NCBI GenBank assembly: GCA_040766745.1
Contig: JAXGPX010000005.1
Coordinates: 1 to 64,000 of the forward strand
Direction of reading: 5' to 3'
DNA: 64,000 nucleotides
DNA from: JAXGPX01 sp040766745
GTDB taxonomy: Bacteria > Bacillota > Sulfobacillia > Fermentithermobacillales > Fermentithermobacillaceae
The number at the start of each line of letters is the position of its first letter. Position 1 is the first letter of the stretch. The notes under the pieces were generated by a model that saw only the letters and a list, made by a program, of their open reading frames with translations, made no database searches and was not told the origin of the DNA. This document shows positions 1 through 8,250 of the stretch, piece by piece. Made by a program: the position numbers and the translations under genes.

Positions 1-13
1 CCGCAACTTATGG

Positions 14-345
14 TGAATTCAGCAACAGGCCGTAATCAAGTTGCCGCAAATCAAACGCCCTAAAGCACATTTGAAAGCACATATTGACGCAATGATTTCC
101 GCTAACCAAGCCAAAATTGTGGAAATCATGGTGGGGACACAAGAATACACAATGTTTTACAAACTAGCCGTCAAACCAGGAAGGGTCAAAAATTGATTGG
201 CAAGGGAGAAGCTGCATCAATATCTTTAGCAAAAGAACATAACGGTATTGTTGCCAGCAATAACCTGAGCGACATTGCTTATTATATTGAGAAATTCAAG
301 TTGAAGCATATTACTACAGGAGATATCCTTTTAGAAAGCCAATTC
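14..345 (+). pseudogene. Decayed PIN-domain protein (toxin-like)
   Basis: A PIN-like coding signal is split between two frames. From about 17 to 178 the second frame reads through ...HLKAHIDAMISANQ and ends in KPGRVKN. From about 178 the first frame continues with IGKGEAASISLAKE, IVASNNLSDI and ITTGDIL. The GEA, ASNNL-DI and TT-DIL blocks match the C-terminal half of small PIN-domain proteins. No single frame is open, because a stop interrupts the second frame just after the homology shifts, so I read this as a frameshifted remnant. Its 5' part lies before the window or is further scrambled. The family assignment rests on motif recognition only. Confidence 0.5.
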
Positions 346-440
346 GCTTGCCCTTTGATTCTACCATTTTGGCAGGACCCACTAGAGCTGAGTCCTGCCT
401 TCTGGATCAAATCGTACCCTGTGTTACCTCTCGCAATAGT

Positions 441-1862
441 TCAAAACTGCTCGGGAAGCTGTTTGAACGGCGGTTTGGCCTCTGGCGGAACGGCACACCT
501 GTAGGGCCGGCCTGCCGTCGCCTTTGCAAACTCCTCCCTAGCCTTCCTTAGCAGTTCAGGATTCCTCAATAACTTACTGCCGCTAAGGGCGAGGGTTTTC
601 GCCGCGAGTTCGAGGCCCTTATGAGCAAGACTGGAGCCGCTGGCAACGACCATTTGCCATGAATGTCCCGGGCATCCCAACGGCGAGCAGCACGTCATAA
701 ACTGCGCAGTTGGTGTCACCCAGGAAACATCAGCCACATCAGTCGAGCCCCCTCCTACTTTGCCCTCGTCGTAAGGCTTGCAGATGGTGTCATCAAGATA
801 CTTATCGAGATATTCCGGTGGAGCTCCTGTCGCCCTAAATACAGCTTCTTTGCCTCCCGGTTCAAACGTCGCAGTTAGGTCTTTGGCAAGCTGTATATCC
901 TCAGCGGTCCACTTAGGCGGCCCGATCTTAACCAGGCTCTCGTACAAGAGATCGCTTAACACTTTGTTACTTAGTACGCTGTAGCAGGCTGTTAGGATCT
1001 CCAATTCGTACCTGGTTTCGGTCATCATGGCAGCACCCGCCGCTATTTTCTTAACCCTTTCGAAAATCTCATCTACATCCTCACGTCTGGGCGCGCGAAC
1101 ATAGTACCAGACCTGGGCCTCAGGCGGGACCACGTTGGGCGCACCGCCGCCGTTAGTGGTAACGTAGTGTATCCTTGCCTCCTGTATCACGTGTTCTCTT
1201 AAATAGTTTACGCCCACATTCATTAGCTCCACTGCGTCCAAAGCACTGCGGCCGAGGTGCGGGTCGTCGGCTGCGTGGGAAGTCCTTCCGTAGAATGTGA
1301 ACTTCGCTGAGTTCATGGCGGTACCCGACGACAGCCACGTCGTATTAAACGCCGTTGGGTGCCAGGTGAGCGCACAATCCAGGTCATCGAAAAGCCCTTC
1401 TCTCGCCATGAACACCTTGCCTATCAAAGTCTCCTCTGCCGGGCAACCGTAAAAAATAATAGTGCCCGAAAGGCTGTCCTTTTTCATCTCCTCCTGAAGG
1501 GCAAGAACGCCACCCAGAACCCCTGTTCCGTATGTATTGTGCCCGCAGCCGTGCCCGGGGGCGCCAGCCTGGACGGGTTCTCTGTAAGCCACAACTTTCT
1601 GGCTCAAGTGGGGCAACGCGTCGTACTCAGCGAGGAAACCAATCCTGGGACCCCCGGAGCCCCAGGTTGCGGTGAAAGCGGTCGGCATGTCAGCCACTCC
1701 GCGCACTACCGTAAACCCGGCTTTCTCCAGCTCCTCTGCGAGTAAAGAGGAGGACTTGTACTCCTGGAGCCCCACCTCTGCAAACCCCCAGATCTTGTCG
1801 TTAATGTCGTGGAGATATCTTTTCTTTTCCTCGATCCATCCAAGTGCTGTCTTCCCGGTCAT
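441..1862 (-). CDS. M20 family amidohydrolase, AbgB-like (p-aminobenzoyl-glutamate hydrolase subunit B type)
   Basis: A 473-residue cytoplasmic metal-dependent amidohydrolase of the M20 family. The block LAEYDALP, then GHGCGHN and CPAEE, are the metal-site motifs of the AbgB branch, followed by the dimerisation domain containing GRTSHAA and the late GGGSTDVADVSW motif. The length is normal for AbgB-type proteins. Members cleave amide bonds between an acyl or aryl group and an amino acid; the true substrate cannot be read here. It is transcribed away from the divergent aldehyde dehydrogenase gene at 2183. A second, partial protein of this group sits at the right edge of the window. Confidence 0.85.
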   Translation of the reverse strand: MTGKTALGWIEEKKRYLHDINDKIWGFAEVGLQEYKSSSLLAEELEKAGFTVVRGVADMPTAFTATWGSGGPRIGFLAEYDALPHLSQKVVAYREPVQAGAPGHGCGHNTYGTGVLGGVLALQEEMKKDSLSGTIIFYGCPAEETLIGKVFMAREGLFDDLDCALTWHPTAFNTTWLSSGTAMNSAKFTFYGRTSHAADDPHLGRSALDAVELMNVGVNYLREHVIQEARIHYVTTNGGGAPNVVPPEAQVWYYVRAPRREDVDEIFERVKKIAAGAAMMTETRYELEILTACYSVLSNKVLSDLLYESLVKIGPPKWTAEDIQLAKDLTATFEPGGKEAVFRATGAPPEYLDKYLDDTICKPYDEGKVGGGSTDVADVSWVTPTAQFMTCCSPLGCPGHSWQMVVASGSSLAHKGLELAAKTLALSGSKLLRNPELLRKAREEFAKATAGRPYRCAVPPEAKPPFKQLPEQF

Positions 1863-2182
1863 TGATGCGTTCTCTCCTTCTTTTTCAACTGTCTGCCAGT
1901 GCGCTTGCCTTCTAACACGTTAACCGGTCAAGAAATATGCTTTCTTCTTTCAGATTTCACTAACACACATCTGTTTTCCTTCCAAGGCAACGGGCCAGAG
2001 TCTTTCAAATTGCTTCCCTCATCGGCACTTATCCACTCTTACAAGACTATGGCCTCTACTTGTATTACAGCAGACTAGAAGACAGGATTGACAGTTCAAG
2101 AGTATACTTCAATGAGAGTGGTCACAACGGGCCAACCGGCGATAGATCTAGTGGATAACTAACGACTGGAAGGTGTGAAAAG
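1863..2182. promoter_or_regulatory. Divergent intergenic region
   Basis: About 320 bases separate the divergently transcribed amidohydrolase and aldehyde dehydrogenase genes, so promoters for both should lie here. I see no well-spaced -35/-10 pair that I trust and no clear operator. The ribosome site AAGGTG lies just before the start at 2183. No coding signal was seen. Confidence 0.4.
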
Positions 2183-3697
2183 ATGTCTCAAGCGATAAAA
2201 CTCAAATACTGCGCTAACGGAGAATGGAAGGAATCTAAGACCCAGAAGTACATGCCAGTCACTAACTCCAGCACGGGAGAGGTCATAGCGGAAGCTCCTT
2301 GTTGCACATCTGAGGAGGTATACGAAGCAATCGGGGCTGCCAAGTCGGCGTTCCCCGAGTGGTCCTCGACCCCGGTAACCCGGCGAGCGGACCTGATGTT
2401 TCGTTTCAGAGCGGTGCTTGATAACCATCTCGAGGAACTAACCCTGTTAGTCTGTAAGGAGCTGGGCAAGAACCGGGACGAAGCAAGAGGTGACGTACTC
2501 AAAGCTATCGAAGTGGTTGATCTCGCTTGCGCCACGCCGGTGTTGATGCAGGGCGATGCTCTTTTTAACGTTTCCCGGGGATTTGATACAACGGTGTATC
2601 GGGAACCACTAGGAGTCTTCGCCGGCATAGTTCCGTTCAACTTCCCAGCGATGATACCGTTTGGTTGGATGATCCCATTGTGCATAACCACTGGAAACAC
2701 GTTCGTCCTCAAAGCAGCTAGTATGACCCCGATGACTTCCATTCGTATGCTTGAACTGCTCATCGAGGCCGGACTGCCTAAGGGTGTTGTCAACCTTGTT
2801 ACTTGCAGCAGAAACGAAGCGGAAACACTCCTTGTTCACCCCGATGTTAAGGGCATATCCTTTGTCGGCTCAACATCGACCGGCAGACATATCTATTCCA
2901 CGGCTGCCGCCCACGGAAAGAGGGTTCAAGCTCTGTGCGAGGCCAAGAACCACGCGCTAGTGCTGAAAGACGCAGATCTGCCGAATACTGTCGCTGCAGT
3001 AATCAACTCCACCTTTGGGTGTGCAGGACAGCGATGTATGGCACTGCCGGTTGTATGTGTCGAAGAGGCCATTGCAGACAAGTTCGCTTCACTGCTTGTG
3101 GAAGCGGCAAAAAAGCGCAAGATAGGTCCGGCCTGGGACCCTGCTACCGAATTGGGTCCCTTGGTGTCGGCAGAACATAAACAGTTTGTGCTTGGATGGA
3201 TTGAAAAAGCTATCCAGGAAGGGGCCCAGCTGCTTCTTGACGGGCGCCAAGCTGTCGTTAAGGGATACGAAGGAGGCTTTTTCGTCGGCCCGACCATATT
3301 CGACCATGTGAAACCGGGCATGTCGGCCGGCGATGAGGAAGTGTTCGGCCCTGTAACATTCATCAAGCGTGTTAAGGATTTTGACGAAGGTCTAGCTATT
3401 ATGAACAGCAATCGTTTCGGAAACGGTTCTGCCATTTTTACACAGAGCGGATACTACGCGCGAGAATTCGCGCGGCTAACCCGTGCAGGAATGGTAGGGA
3501 TAAACGTCGGGATACCGGTGCCAATTTCGGTCTTCCCTTTCTCCGGACATAAAGACTCATTTTTCGGCGACCTCCATGTGCTTGGGAAAGACGGCGTGGC
3601 CTTTTACACTGAGGCAAAGTCGGTCACCAGCCGGTGGTTCGCAGAAGGTGAGGCAGTGAAGATGAGCACCTGGGAAGGGAATATATCCCGCACTTAG
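2183..3697 (+). CDS. mmsA: CoA-acylating methylmalonate-semialdehyde dehydrogenase family protein
   Basis: A 504-residue aldehyde dehydrogenase. The block FGCAGQRCMA carries the catalytic cysteine in the form typical of MmsA/IolA enzymes. The position that holds the general-base glutamate region in other aldehyde dehydrogenases reads CEAKNHA, also typical of the CoA-acylating group. VPFNFPAMIPFGWMIP and GSTSTGRHIY are the NAD-binding signatures. The family oxidises (methyl)malonate semialdehyde to acyl-CoA in valine, beta-alanine or inositol breakdown. No other gene of those pathways is nearby, so the role is inferred from family alone. The start has an AAGGTG ribosome site. A perfect hairpin follows the stop. 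Confidence 0.87.
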   Translation: MSQAIKLKYCANGEWKESKTQKYMPVTNSSTGEVIAEAPCCTSEEVYEAIGAAKSAFPEWSSTPVTRRADLMFRFRAVLDNHLEELTLLVCKELGKNRDEARGDVLKAIEVVDLACATPVLMQGDALFNVSRGFDTTVYREPLGVFAGIVPFNFPAMIPFGWMIPLCITTGNTFVLKAASMTPMTSIRMLELLIEAGLPKGVVNLVTCSRNEAETLLVHPDVKGISFVGSTSTGRHIYSTAAAHGKRVQALCEAKNHALVLKDADLPNTVAAVINSTFGCAGQRCMALPVVCVEEAIADKFASLLVEAAKKRKIGPAWDPATELGPLVSAEHKQFVLGWIEKAIQEGAQLLLDGRQAVVKGYEGGFFVGPTIFDHVKPGMSAGDEEVFGPVTFIKRVKDFDEGLAIMNSNRFGNGSAIFTQSGYYAREFARLTRAGMVGINVGIPVPISVFPFSGHKDSFFGDLHVLGKDGVAFYTEAKSVTSRWFAEGEAVKMSTWEGNISRT

Positions 3698-3712
3698 ATT
3701 GGGATCGGTAGG

Positions 3713-3737
3713 TGGCTGGCCGTTAACCGGCCAGCCA
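3713..3737 (+). terminator. Hairpin after the aldehyde dehydrogenase gene
   Basis: A perfect 9-bp stem (TGGCTGGCC / GGCCAGCCA) with a 7-base loop lies 16 bases after the stop codon. It lacks a following T tract, so it may be a terminator or an mRNA-stabilising hairpin. Confidence 0.5.
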
Positions 3738-3972
3738 GCCTCCCACAGCACCTCCTAGGCTATTCCCGCCGTTCCAACTCATGATGGCATTCATTCAACA
3801 TGATATTTCCTAAAAGTGGGTTTAGTAGCTCACCCTGTGGCATTCCTCCCGGGCTTTCCTCAAACACTAGAGAACTAAAACTCCTTGTATAAAGGAATTC
3901 TCGACAATGTGCCGAACTACAGGAAGGAGCATCCATTTTTTCAACACTTCTAGTTAAGGATGGTGTCTATTC

Positions 3973-5826
3973 ATGAAGAAAGCGAAGCAACTGTTCCCGT
4001 TACTGCTCATTATCGCGATAGTTCTAGCCGGCTGTACACCAAAAGAGCCTGCGCCTGCCGGTGACGTAGAATCCGGTGATTATTTCACCGTCTACTCAGG
4101 CGAACTCACTACCATCAACTATCTAGTAACCGCTACTACATCGGAAGCAGGAACCGCTGCAAACTGTGTTGACGGCTTGGTTGAGTACGATAACTTGGGT
4201 GTGCTTAAGCCAGCACTGGCGGAATCGTGGCAAGTCAGTCCCGACGGGCTAACCTGGACTTTCAAGATCCGCGAAGGCGTCAAGTGGGTCACGTGGGAAG
4301 GGGAAGAATATGCAGACGTCGTCGCTCAGGACTGGGTGGACGCCATGAAGTATGTTTTTAACCCGGATAACGCCTCAAGAGTGGCAAACTTTGCATTCCT
4401 GGCTATCAAAAACGGCGAGGAATATTTCAAAGGTGAAGTCACTGATTTCGAAGAGGTTGGCGTCAAAGCCATAGACAAGTACACTCTGCAATACACGCTA
4501 AAAGCTCCTATCCCTTACTTCCTGACAATGCTCACTTGGATCTCCTTTTTCCCTGCTAACGGCGAGTTCCTTACCGAAGTGGGCGATAAGTTCGGCACCG
4601 ATAACAAGAACATACTATATAACGGCGCTTATAGAATGACAGTCTTCGAGCCACAGAACAGGCGTATCATGGTGAAGAATGAAAAGTACTGGGATGCTGA
4701 CAAGGTCTACATTAATACCCTCAACTACCAGTACAACAAAGAAGCGGCGACACTTGCCCCCCAGCTTTTCCTGCAAGGAGACATCACTGGCACGTCGGTG
4801 TCGTCTGCAACTATTGATGACTGGATGAACGACCCGGCGAAAAAGGATCTGGTTCGCCCTGCGGCCACAAGCTGGTACAGCTACTTCTATGCTTTTAACT
4901 TCAACCCGCAGTTCGACGCAGAATACGAACCTGATAACTGGAGGGTAGTTGTCAATAACGCCAACTTCAGAAGATCCCTGTTCTACGCACTAGATCGTAA
5001 GGCGGCCATGCTAACTGCAGAGCCCCATAATCCTGAGAGAAGAATCAGCAATACATTGACCCCCAAGGGATTCACTACCGTGAATGGTATCGATTTCACA
5101 CAGATTGGCCCCCTGGCCGAGATTTCAAACAGAGATAGTTTCAACTCTGACGAGGCAAAGAAATATCGGGACATTGCCCTTCAAGAACTGGCAGGCAAGG
5201 CCACATTCCCGGTCAAGGTCCCGATGCCGTTCAACTCAAGCAGCAGCGATTGGACCAACCGGGCACAGGTCGTCGAGCAGCAGATGGAGGCTGTTCTGGG
5301 AACTGATTACATCGATATCATCCCTGTGTTGTTCCCGCCTACCAACTTCCTGACCGCCTCGCGCAGGTCCGGGAATTACGCCATTCAGGAATGCAACGGT
5401 GGCCCTGGCTTTGTCGATCCTGATGCATACACGGGCATATTCATGCAGGGCAACACAAAGCTTTGGAGTTCCTTTGAAGACGCAGTGGAGTACCTTGATG
5501 AGAATGGCAAACATACTTACGCCAAGATGATCGAGGAAGCCCGCGCTGAAGTCCTGGATGTGGAGAAGCGCTTCCAGCTGTTCGCAGAAGCCGAAGCCTG
5601 GCTCATAAACGAAGCTGCCCTGATCCCCTATGCTGTTGGAGGCGGTGGTTACGTAGCAACTAAGCTCGAGCCGTTTAGCCAACCTTGGAGCCTCTCACTA
5701 AGCGGAGAACTTTTCAAAGGCGCCCGTGTGCTTGAAAAACCAATGAACACGGACGAGTACTTTGAAGCGCAGGAGAAATGGGAAGCAGACAGAGCAGCCG
5801 CTCTCAAGGCTGCAGCAGGCAATTAG
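3973..5826 (+). CDS. ABC transporter solute-binding lipoprotein, family 5 (oligopeptide type)
   Basis: A 617-residue extracellular solute-binding protein. The N-terminus is a lipoprotein signal peptide (basic MKKAK, hydrophobic core, LAGC lipobox with Cys21). The mature part has family 5 hallmarks: a DGLVEYD segment, LAESWQVSPDGLTWTFKIR, and the long two-lobe architecture. The family delivers peptides or other medium-sized solutes to an ABC permease. No permease or ATPase gene adjoins it, so it is an orphan here. It ends at a good terminator at about 5912. An AAGGATGG ribosome site precedes the ATG. The many peptidase genes elsewhere in the window fit peptide uptake, but that link is inference. 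Confidence 0.85.
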   Translation: MKKAKQLFPLLLIIAIVLAGCTPKEPAPAGDVESGDYFTVYSGELTTINYLVTATTSEAGTAANCVDGLVEYDNLGVLKPALAESWQVSPDGLTWTFKIREGVKWVTWEGEEYADVVAQDWVDAMKYVFNPDNASRVANFAFLAIKNGEEYFKGEVTDFEEVGVKAIDKYTLQYTLKAPIPYFLTMLTWISFFPANGEFLTEVGDKFGTDNKNILYNGAYRMTVFEPQNRRIMVKNEKYWDADKVYINTLNYQYNKEAATLAPQLFLQGDITGTSVSSATIDDWMNDPAKKDLVRPAATSWYSYFYAFNFNPQFDAEYEPDNWRVVVNNANFRRSLFYALDRKAAMLTAEPHNPERRISNTLTPKGFTTVNGIDFTQIGPLAEISNRDSFNSDEAKKYRDIALQELAGKATFPVKVPMPFNSSSSDWTNRAQVVEQQMEAVLGTDYIDIIPVLFPPTNFLTASRRSGNYAIQECNGGPGFVDPDAYTGIFMQGNTKLWSSFEDAVEYLDENGKHTYAKMIEEARAEVLDVEKRFQLFAEAEAWLINEAALIPYAVGGGGYVATKLEPFSQPWSLSLSGELFKGARVLEKPMNTDEYFEAQEKWEADRAAALKAAAGN

Positions 5827-5911
5827 AGGTCGTAGAAAGTCAGGCCGGTAGATGATTAATACACCGGTAAGACAGATTGAAGATTATTGTTGAGGTACAT
5901 TGACTGAATGA

Positions 5912-5964
5912 AGATCCAGAAGAAGAGTCCGCTCCGGCGAGTCTTTTCTTCTGGATTTTACTTG
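5912..5964 (+). terminator. Rho-independent terminator of the solute-binding protein gene
   Basis: ATCCAGAAGAA pairs with TTCTTCTGGAT around a partly paired GC-rich middle, followed by TTTTACTT. It lies about 90 bases after the stop of the solute-binding protein gene. Confidence 0.7.
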
Positions 5965-6143
5965 CTGCCACTTGGAAAGCACCACCGAGCTTCTACCTGG
6001 CTGCAGATAGCAGCAATGTTCCTGCTCAACCGGAGGCGTTTGCAGCACTCGGCAATTTCAGCTTTTACAGCCTCCGACATCCCTAAGAATATGTGGCCAT
6101 AGTTACTCAGGTTAGGTTTCACAGGGGTATGCAGGGAAAACAA
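5958..6143 (-). mobile_element. IS21-family remnant: istA 3' end joined to istB 5' end
   Basis: The minus strand encodes PVKPNLSNYGHIFLG, which matches the C-terminal end of the IstA copy at 15.7 kb, followed by KAEIAECCKRLRLSRNIAAIC, which matches the N-terminus of the IstB copy there. The nucleotide match to about 15660-15800 is close over roughly 125 bases. Only this junction segment survives, so it is a scar of a second copy or of recombination with the intact element. Confidence 0.75.
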
Positions 6144-6175
6144 AAGCCGAAATATACTATAGCGTTACCATTTAG

Positions 6176-6313
6176 CCCGAGTATTATATCCCGTGCTACA
6201 AGTTCGATCTTGCAGAAACATCTGTGCCTGTAAAAGATGGTGTATCACGTTATACAGTTGTACATATTCCTATGGTACAGAAAAAAATCAACGTAATAGC
6301 AGCTCACCCCTAA
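6176..6313 (+). other. Possible gene fragment of unknown origin
   Basis: A plus-strand reading frame ending at a TAA (6311-6313) has protein-like composition (…YYIPCYKFDLAETSVPV… to …KINVIAAHP). The same frame is protein-like upstream (YAGKTKAEIYYSVTI) but is cut by a TAG at about 6173. I do not recognise it. It may be debris of the same insertions that left the IS21 scar. Confidence 0.2.
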
Positions 6314-6479
6314 TCGACCTCAGCCAGCGGGAATATCGCACCTTATTAAGTCTTCAATGGAGTGAAGGAGTTCACTCTGAAGTGGCGAATATGGGAATTG
6401 CGGTTCGATGGTGAACTGCAGTCAAGGCTCAGTCATGAGCCGATGTAGAGCAAGCCGGTCACTAAGGAGGTATTCATCG

Positions 6480-6830
6480 TTGAACAAGAACCGATCCGCG
6501 ATCCCCCCCGGTAGGATGCGACAAACCGATACGATAAAGGGCAAAGACTGTCCTCTACCAGCCGAACCGGGGATATACCGTCATGTTAACAAGAAATCTG
6601 GCGAGGTCGATTATGTGGGTCAGACGGACAACATTCGGAAAAGACAGCAAGAACATGCTCGAGAAGGTAATCTGAATCCAGTCGAGCAGCAGATTGTGTG
6701 GGCTCAGGCGAGATCGGATGCTACCCGCGAATCTCTGCTTCAGACTGAGAAGGACCATATTGGCAGGCACAACCCTTCGGGCAATACCTACAAGGGCGGC
6801 AACGGAAGAAGGGGCGGACGCGTCAGGTAA
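6480..6830 (+). CDS. GIY-YIG nuclease-fold small protein
   Basis: About 116 residues. The core PGIYRHVNKKSG-EVDYVGQTDNIRKRQQEH is a GIY-YIG nuclease signature (GIY and YVG strands followed by the basic helix). It is followed by a TEKDHIGRHNPSGN segment carrying the acidic residue and by a Gly/Arg-rich end. I prefer a TTG start at 6480, because a strong AAGGAGG lies 9 bases upstream, while in-frame ATGs further upstream lack ribosome sites. GIY-YIG proteins cut DNA in repair, mobile elements and restriction. The target is unknown. It stands alone on the plus strand at the edge of the defence island. Confidence 0.7.
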   Translation: MNKNRSAIPPGRMRQTDTIKGKDCPLPAEPGIYRHVNKKSGEVDYVGQTDNIRKRQQEHAREGNLNPVEQQIVWAQARSDATRESLLQTEKDHIGRHNPSGNTYKGGNGRRGGRVR

Positions 6831-6931
6831 TACCCGCGCCGGTACGGAATCATGGACAGTTCGAGGAACCCGAATCCCCCACAGACCAACTGACAGGAGC
6901 AGTCCTGCTGAGAGGGGTGATTTTGGTATGG

Positions 6932-7050
6932 GTGTAGTCTCTGAGTTCTCGCATTACCCAGGCAGTTTCGACCAGCCCGAAAGGTCAGATTGTCGAGGCA
7001 CCGGAACAAACAGGGGGGACTCAAAACCCACAGATACCCTACTGGACCTG
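6932..7050 (-). pseudogene. Degenerate partial copy of the 10.4-11.5 kb gene
   Basis: This stretch matches two separate segments of the gene at 10401-11552, brought together by deletion. The first covers the part encoding GLAETAWVLRELRDST (here GLVETAWVMRELRDYT). The second covers about 60 bases around the part encoding VPRQSEQF, some 100 bases further away in the full gene. It is too short and broken to function, and shows that a second copy of that gene once existed beside the broken DUF6884-like gene. Confidence 0.6.
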
Positions 7051-7068
7051 GAGTTCAGGAACTCCCTC

Positions 7069-7522
7069 TCAGCGGATCATCGTCCCCATTTCTATCGCCG
7101 TTCTCGTTACCTGCATAGCTTTTTCGATAGGTAAACGGGCAAAAGGAAAGTGAACTTTCTTATTATAGTAGGCAAATGACTTTTCTATAATCTGCCGGTA
7201 CCCCTTACCACCAAGACCAATGATAGTATCGTAAGCGTCAAGGCCCTGTTCTTTGATCTGCCTTTGCAGGGTATGTGCAGAAACTGGGTTCGTCTTTCTT
7301 CTTTTGAAGGTAACGTTATAGGGGCCTGTTATTTCAAAATCAGGGGAAATGAATGCGTATTTTGCGCTGAGTATAACCCACTGTTTCGTGCATACTCGGA
7401 GTTTACCTTAAAGGGGCCTCCGGTATAAACATACTGGGCAAGGGTTACCCCCTCAAGTGGATACTTGCCCCATATTATCCTTTGCCCGCATGGGACTATA
7501 ACAAGAACGTCTTTTATTTCAT
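7069..7522 (-). pseudogene. Frameshifted DUF6884-like gene
   Basis: Reading the minus strand from the ATG at 7522 (AAGGAG 6 bases upstream), a one-base correction just after the start gives IKDVLVIVPCGQRIIWGKYP and then GVTLAQYVYTGGPFKVNSEYAR. A second shift near 7390 opens KQWVILSAKYAFISPDFEI, later AYDTIIGLGGKGYRQIIE, and a stop at 7069-7071. The CG-R-I-WGK start and the ILSAKY block resemble DUF6884 and related proteins found next to restriction genes and in phages. The total length of 454 bases is not a multiple of three. The family name is from memory of motifs and should be treated as probable. Confidence 0.55.
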
Positions 7523-7648
7523 GCTAGCTCCTTGATGAAACTGTCAACTCGCCTTAAATGGGCAGGCACACCCCACACTTTTCTTGTTCTTCAACTCGGT
7601 ATCAAGATTGCCCGCGGTTCCTTCCCGGCAGATTTGGTTGCAATGAGC

Positions 7649-8032
7649 TTATATCTCCCAATACTTTCTCTCTACCCCAAATGTCCCTCTCTCGTTTGCG
7701 ATGAAACCCAGTGATTCACAATACTCTCGATAAAGATTATCTAATGTAGGATTTGGCCTAGGGTTACCACCCAAAACTGCTGAAATAGCTCGGTTTGTAT
7801 CTCCACCGTACTTATGCTCACTAAGATGGGTATCCATGCAATTATCGGCATAGCCTACGAATCTGCTTGGGCAAAACCTATATGCACCATTCTCTTTCAC
7901 TACCACAAAGCAAATGCCCCTCTTAACTAGGTCTATTGCGAAGCTATACTCCGGATCAGTTTTTGAGTCTAGATACTTGTCCAGAGTTTTGGTGTTCATT
8001 CTTATCTCATTCAATCCTTCTATTACTCTCAT
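7649..8032 (-). CDS. Hypothetical protein, defence-island neighbour
   Basis: About 127 residues. I prefer the ATG at 8032 (…MRVIEGLNEIR), which follows AGGAGG by 7 bases. The protein has an N-terminal alpha-helical part and a conserved-looking core, FVVVKENGAYRFCPSRFVGY, then H-SEHKYGGDTNRAI and YREYCESLGF. I do not recognise a catalytic motif. The layout resembles accessory domains seen beside or fused to HNH and McrBC-type nucleases, but this is only an impression. It is downstream of the DUF262 gene on the same strand and just upstream of the broken DUF6884-like gene, suggesting one former operon. Confidence 0.55.
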   Translation of the reverse strand: MRVIEGLNEIRMNTKTLDKYLDSKTDPEYSFAIDLVKRGICFVVVKENGAYRFCPSRFVGYADNCMDTHLSEHKYGGDTNRAISAVLGGNPRPNPTLDNLYREYCESLGFIANERGTFGVERKYWEI

Positions 8033-8250
8033 GCTACAACCTCCTCGAAAAGCACTCACGACTTAGGCCTACTTCGGCGTCGGGTATAGTTCGCATATGA
8101 GACCATTCCTCTTACACTGACGGCTTTGCGTCTCAGCATAAAAACCGCTGATCTGATCTGGAAGTTCCTAGATCAATCCCTACTATCAAGGTTACACCTC
8201 TTCAGCTATCATCACGAAAAACATCTCATGTTAAGCCACAAACCGGACAA

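Noticed and set aside
2088..2120. TTGACA with a nearby TATACT upstream of the aldehyde dehydrogenase gene
   Set aside because: The spacing is only 9 bases, too short for a sigma-A promoter.
6694..7134. 146-codon plus-strand ORF
   Set aside because: It overlaps the GIY-YIG gene in another frame, then runs antisense to the remnant and the DUF6884-like gene.
7031..7153. Possible plus-strand membrane segment near 7.1 kb
   Set aside because: The hydrophobic reading is the reverse strand of the 3' end of the DUF6884-like pseudogene; its frame has no start.
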